This document shows positions 5,167-6,430 of a stretch of DNA of 6,430 bases, in pieces; the first letter of the stretch is position 1; each line of letters opens with the position of its first letter. The notes beneath the pieces are model-generated. The model did not search any database. It was not told where the DNA came from and worked only from the letters and a program-made list of their open reading frames with translations. Where the stretch lies: NCBI GenBank assembly GCA_016200125.1, contig JACQFK010000246.1, positions 1 to 6,430 of the forward strand. Direction: 5' to 3'. Both the position numbers and the translations under genes were made by a program. The stretch comes from Planctomycetota bacterium. Lineage in GTDB: Bacteria; Planctomycetota; MHYJ01; JACPRB01.

Positions 5167-6324
5167 CTACTTCTCGCCCTTCGGCCGGCGCGACGCGAGC
5201 CCCATGAGCGTGGACGCGACGACCTGGAGGGTGTCGCCGTCCTTCGGCGTGATGACCCCGGCCTGGATGATCGCGTCGAGCTGCGCCATGGTCTTCTGGA
5301 GGCTCGCGATCTCCTCCTCCTTCATCTCCAGGTCCTCGGGATGCTCCTGGAAGCGCTTCACGATCCCCGCGATCGCCTTCAGATCGTCGATCGTCACGCC
5401 CGCGCGCCGCACGTAGCGGGGTCGGGCCTCCAGCGCGGCCAGGTCGAGGAGGAGGCGGTGGACGAACTGTACGCCCCGCGCCATCTTGTCGAGATTGAGC
5501 CTCTCGACCACATCTTCCGGCTTGTGGTAGGTCCAGGGCTGGCCGCTCGAGAGGAACACGAAGGGCACCTTCTTCGTCCGGAAGCTGCCGTAGTCGCTCC
5601 GCGCGAACATCTCGCCGAAGGGCTCGATCACCGAGATCCCCAGGGTGCGGACGTCGAGCCCCTCCATCTGCGGTATCTTCGAGAGGGCCTCGCCGATCTC
5701 GGGGCTGTTCTCCGCGCCCAGCGCGTAGAGGCTCGTGGTGTCGCGCGGGAAGAAGTTCCCCCCCATCATGTCCATGCAGACCAGGGCCGTGATCTTGGTC
5801 AGGTCGATGGCGCCCGAGCCGACGAAATAGCGCGAGCCCGCGAGGATCGACTCCTCGGCGTCGAAGGAACAGAAGAGGAGCCCGCGGCGCGGCTTCGTCG
5901 GGGACGACGCGCAGAGCCGCGCGACCTCGAGGAGCACCGCGCAGCCCGAGGCGTTGTCGTCGGCGCCGGGATGGATCTTCCCCTCCCTCAGGCCCAGGTG
6001 ATCGTGGTGGCAGCAGAGCGCCACCAGCTCGTCGCCGGACCCCTCGAGGAGCCCGAAGACGTTGAAGCCGTCGGGCGAATTCTCGCCCTTGGTCTTGAAC
6101 TTCTGGAGGTAGCCGCCGGGCAGGGCCTTGCGGAGCCCGATCTTCTCGAACTCGGCGGCCATCCAGCGCGCCGCCTTCTCCCCCTCCGGCGTCCCCGCCT
6201 GGCGCCCCTTCATCTCGTCGGAGGCAAGGAACGAAACCGTCGCGACGAGCCGGTCCTTCGTCTCGTTCCGGGCCTGGCAGGCTCCGAGCAGCAGGAGCGA
6301 GCAGAGCAGCCGGCGCGAAACCAT
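5167..6324 (-). CDS. M28-family zinc peptidase, predicted lipoprotein
   Basis: A 385-residue exported aminopeptidase-like enzyme. MVSRRLLCSLLLLGAC is a lipoprotein signal with lipobox LGAC; C16 would be the lipidated first residue, and Q17 does not signal inner-membrane retention, so an outer-membrane location is possible. SFLASDEMKGRQAGTPEGEKAA (31-52) is the usual M28 N-terminal block ('la s D e m k G R ... T e g'). All five metal-ligand positions and the general base of the di-zinc site are visible: H106 in CHHDHLG with D108, D123 in GADDNASG, E157 (general base) and E158 in FDAEES, D185 in CMDMMGG and H267 in YHKPED. No protease-associated domain is inserted. After the catalytic domain (to about residue 300) there is an extra ~80-residue, mainly helical, charged tail. 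The family removes N-terminal amino acids or acts on related small substrates such as glutaminyl peptides; specificity is not readable here. Start ATG is complement 6322-6324, where the lipoprotein signal begins. A single-gene unit, convergent with the C45-type gene. Confidence 0.93.
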   Translation of the reverse strand: MVSRRLLCSLLLLGACQARNETKDRLVATVSFLASDEMKGRQAGTPEGEKAARWMAAEFEKIGLRKALPGGYLQKFKTKGENSPDGFNVFGLLEGSGDELVALCCHHDHLGLREGKIHPGADDNASGCAVLLEVARLCASSPTKPRRGLLFCSFDAEESILAGSRYFVGSGAIDLTKITALVCMDMMGGNFFPRDTTSLYALGAENSPEIGEALSKIPQMEGLDVRTLGISVIEPFGEMFARSDYGSFRTKKVPFVFLSSGQPWTYHKPEDVVERLNLDKMARGVQFVHRLLLDLAALEARPRYVRRAGVTIDDLKAIAGIVKRFQEHPEDLEMKEEEIASLQKTMAQLDAIIQAGVITPKDGDTLQVVASTLMGLASRRPKGEK

Positions 6325-6388
6325 GCCCTGAGTCTAGCACCCTTTGCCCGGTGTTCTATCTGAAGTCGATCGCTTCGAGGGAGGATCC
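6325..6388. promoter_or_regulatory. Divergent intergenic spacer between the M28 peptidase and the right-edge gene
   Basis: These 64 bases separate the minus-strand peptidase start from the plus-strand start at 6389 and must supply promoters for both unless they lie in coding sequence. TTGCCC at 6344-6349 resembles a -35 element on the plus strand, but no good -10 lies at the right spacing. On the minus strand TAGACT (complement of 6330-6335) is a weak -10 match. A short imperfect inverted repeat is at 6362-6376. No clear promoter can be named. Confidence 0.35.
6379..6384 (+). promoter_or_regulatory. Ribosome binding site of the right-edge gene
   Basis: A purine-rich GGGAGG ends four bases before ATG 6389. 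Together with the hydrophobic leader encoded next, it supports a genuine gene start there even though only 14 codons are visible. Confidence 0.65.
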
Positions 6389-6430
6389 ATGCGCGTCGCG
6401 TTCCTCGTCTTCCTGGCCCTGGCGGCGCAG
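6389..6430 (+). CDS. Start of an exported protein (signal peptide only), 3' end outside window
   Basis: The reading frame starts at ATG 6389 after a strong ribosome site and is still open at the window edge. The 14 visible residues (MRVAFLVFLALAAQ) have one arginine followed by a hydrophobic run, a typical Sec signal peptide beginning. The LALAAQ ending is like the leaders of its neighbours, which also run into Q or A after a short hydrophobic core. Nothing can be said about function. Confidence 0.6.
   Translation, partial: MRVAFLVFLALAAQ

Noticed and set aside
3674..6340. Very long minus-strand open frame (888 codons) running opposite the isomerase-like and C45-type genes and through the peptidase gene
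   Set aside because: It is a by-product of high GC. It is rich in R, G, A and P with no domain motif, while the genes it overlaps carry intact catalytic motifs and signal peptides in other frames.
4798..6363. 521-codon plus-strand frame opposite the M28 peptidase
   Set aside because: It crosses the stop of the C45-type gene in another frame and is composed of shadow-type R/H/L/E runs; the minus-strand peptidase has every metal ligand.
1..6430. RNA genes, CRISPR repeats, insertion sequences, attachment sites
   Set aside because: Coding sequence fills all but about 150 bases. I saw no cloverleaf-like segment, no regularly spaced repeats, no transposase motif and no terminal inverted repeats with target duplications.

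Overview
The window is about two thirds G+C by eye and densely coded. It holds five complete protein genes and the ends of two more. There are no RNA genes, insertion sequences, CRISPR arrays or other mobile features. Codons end mostly in G or C throughout, and nothing in composition marks one gene as foreign. The style suggests an uncultured, free-living, high-GC bacterium of the Planctomycetota or Acidobacteriota type: many exported metabolic enzymes, a Tat-exported xylose-isomerase-like barrel protein with a YQNHSG motif, and a terminal beta-sandwich module with an REDG motif. That placement is inference from protein style, not from a marker gene.

Layout. At the left edge is the last ~100 codons of a gene ending in a beta-sandwich (carbohydrate-binding-like) module (3-305, +). 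Four bases later comes a GTG-started sarcosine/N-methyl-amino-acid oxidase-like flavoenzyme (310-1353, +). It meets, tail to tail with a 9-base overlap, a secreted YtcJ-type amidohydrolase (1345-2943, -). A 53-base divergent spacer separates this from a Tat-exported sugar isomerase/epimerase-like protein (2997-3899, +), followed by a secreted C45-type Ntn hydrolase or acyltransferase (3929-5164, +). That gene meets, with only two bases between stops, a lipoprotein M28 zinc peptidase (5167-6324, -). A 64-base divergent spacer then leads to the start of another exported protein (6389 onward, +), cut off by the window.

Function. All but the flavoenzyme and the truncated first gene carry an export signal: Sec-like for the amidohydrolase, the C45 enzyme and the last gene, Tat for the isomerase-like protein, and a lipobox for the peptidase. 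The enzymes could break down peptides, acylated amines and sugar-like compounds at the cell surface or in the periplasm, with the cytoplasmic flavoenzyme oxidising a small secondary amine. The strands alternate, so this is at least four transcription units, and a shared pathway is only a suggestion. Neither convergent junction has room for an intrinsic terminator. No clearly new system is visible. The points most worth a second look are the shortened flavoenzyme, the exported Ntn hydrolase, and the C-terminal extension and cysteine-rich core of the peptidase.
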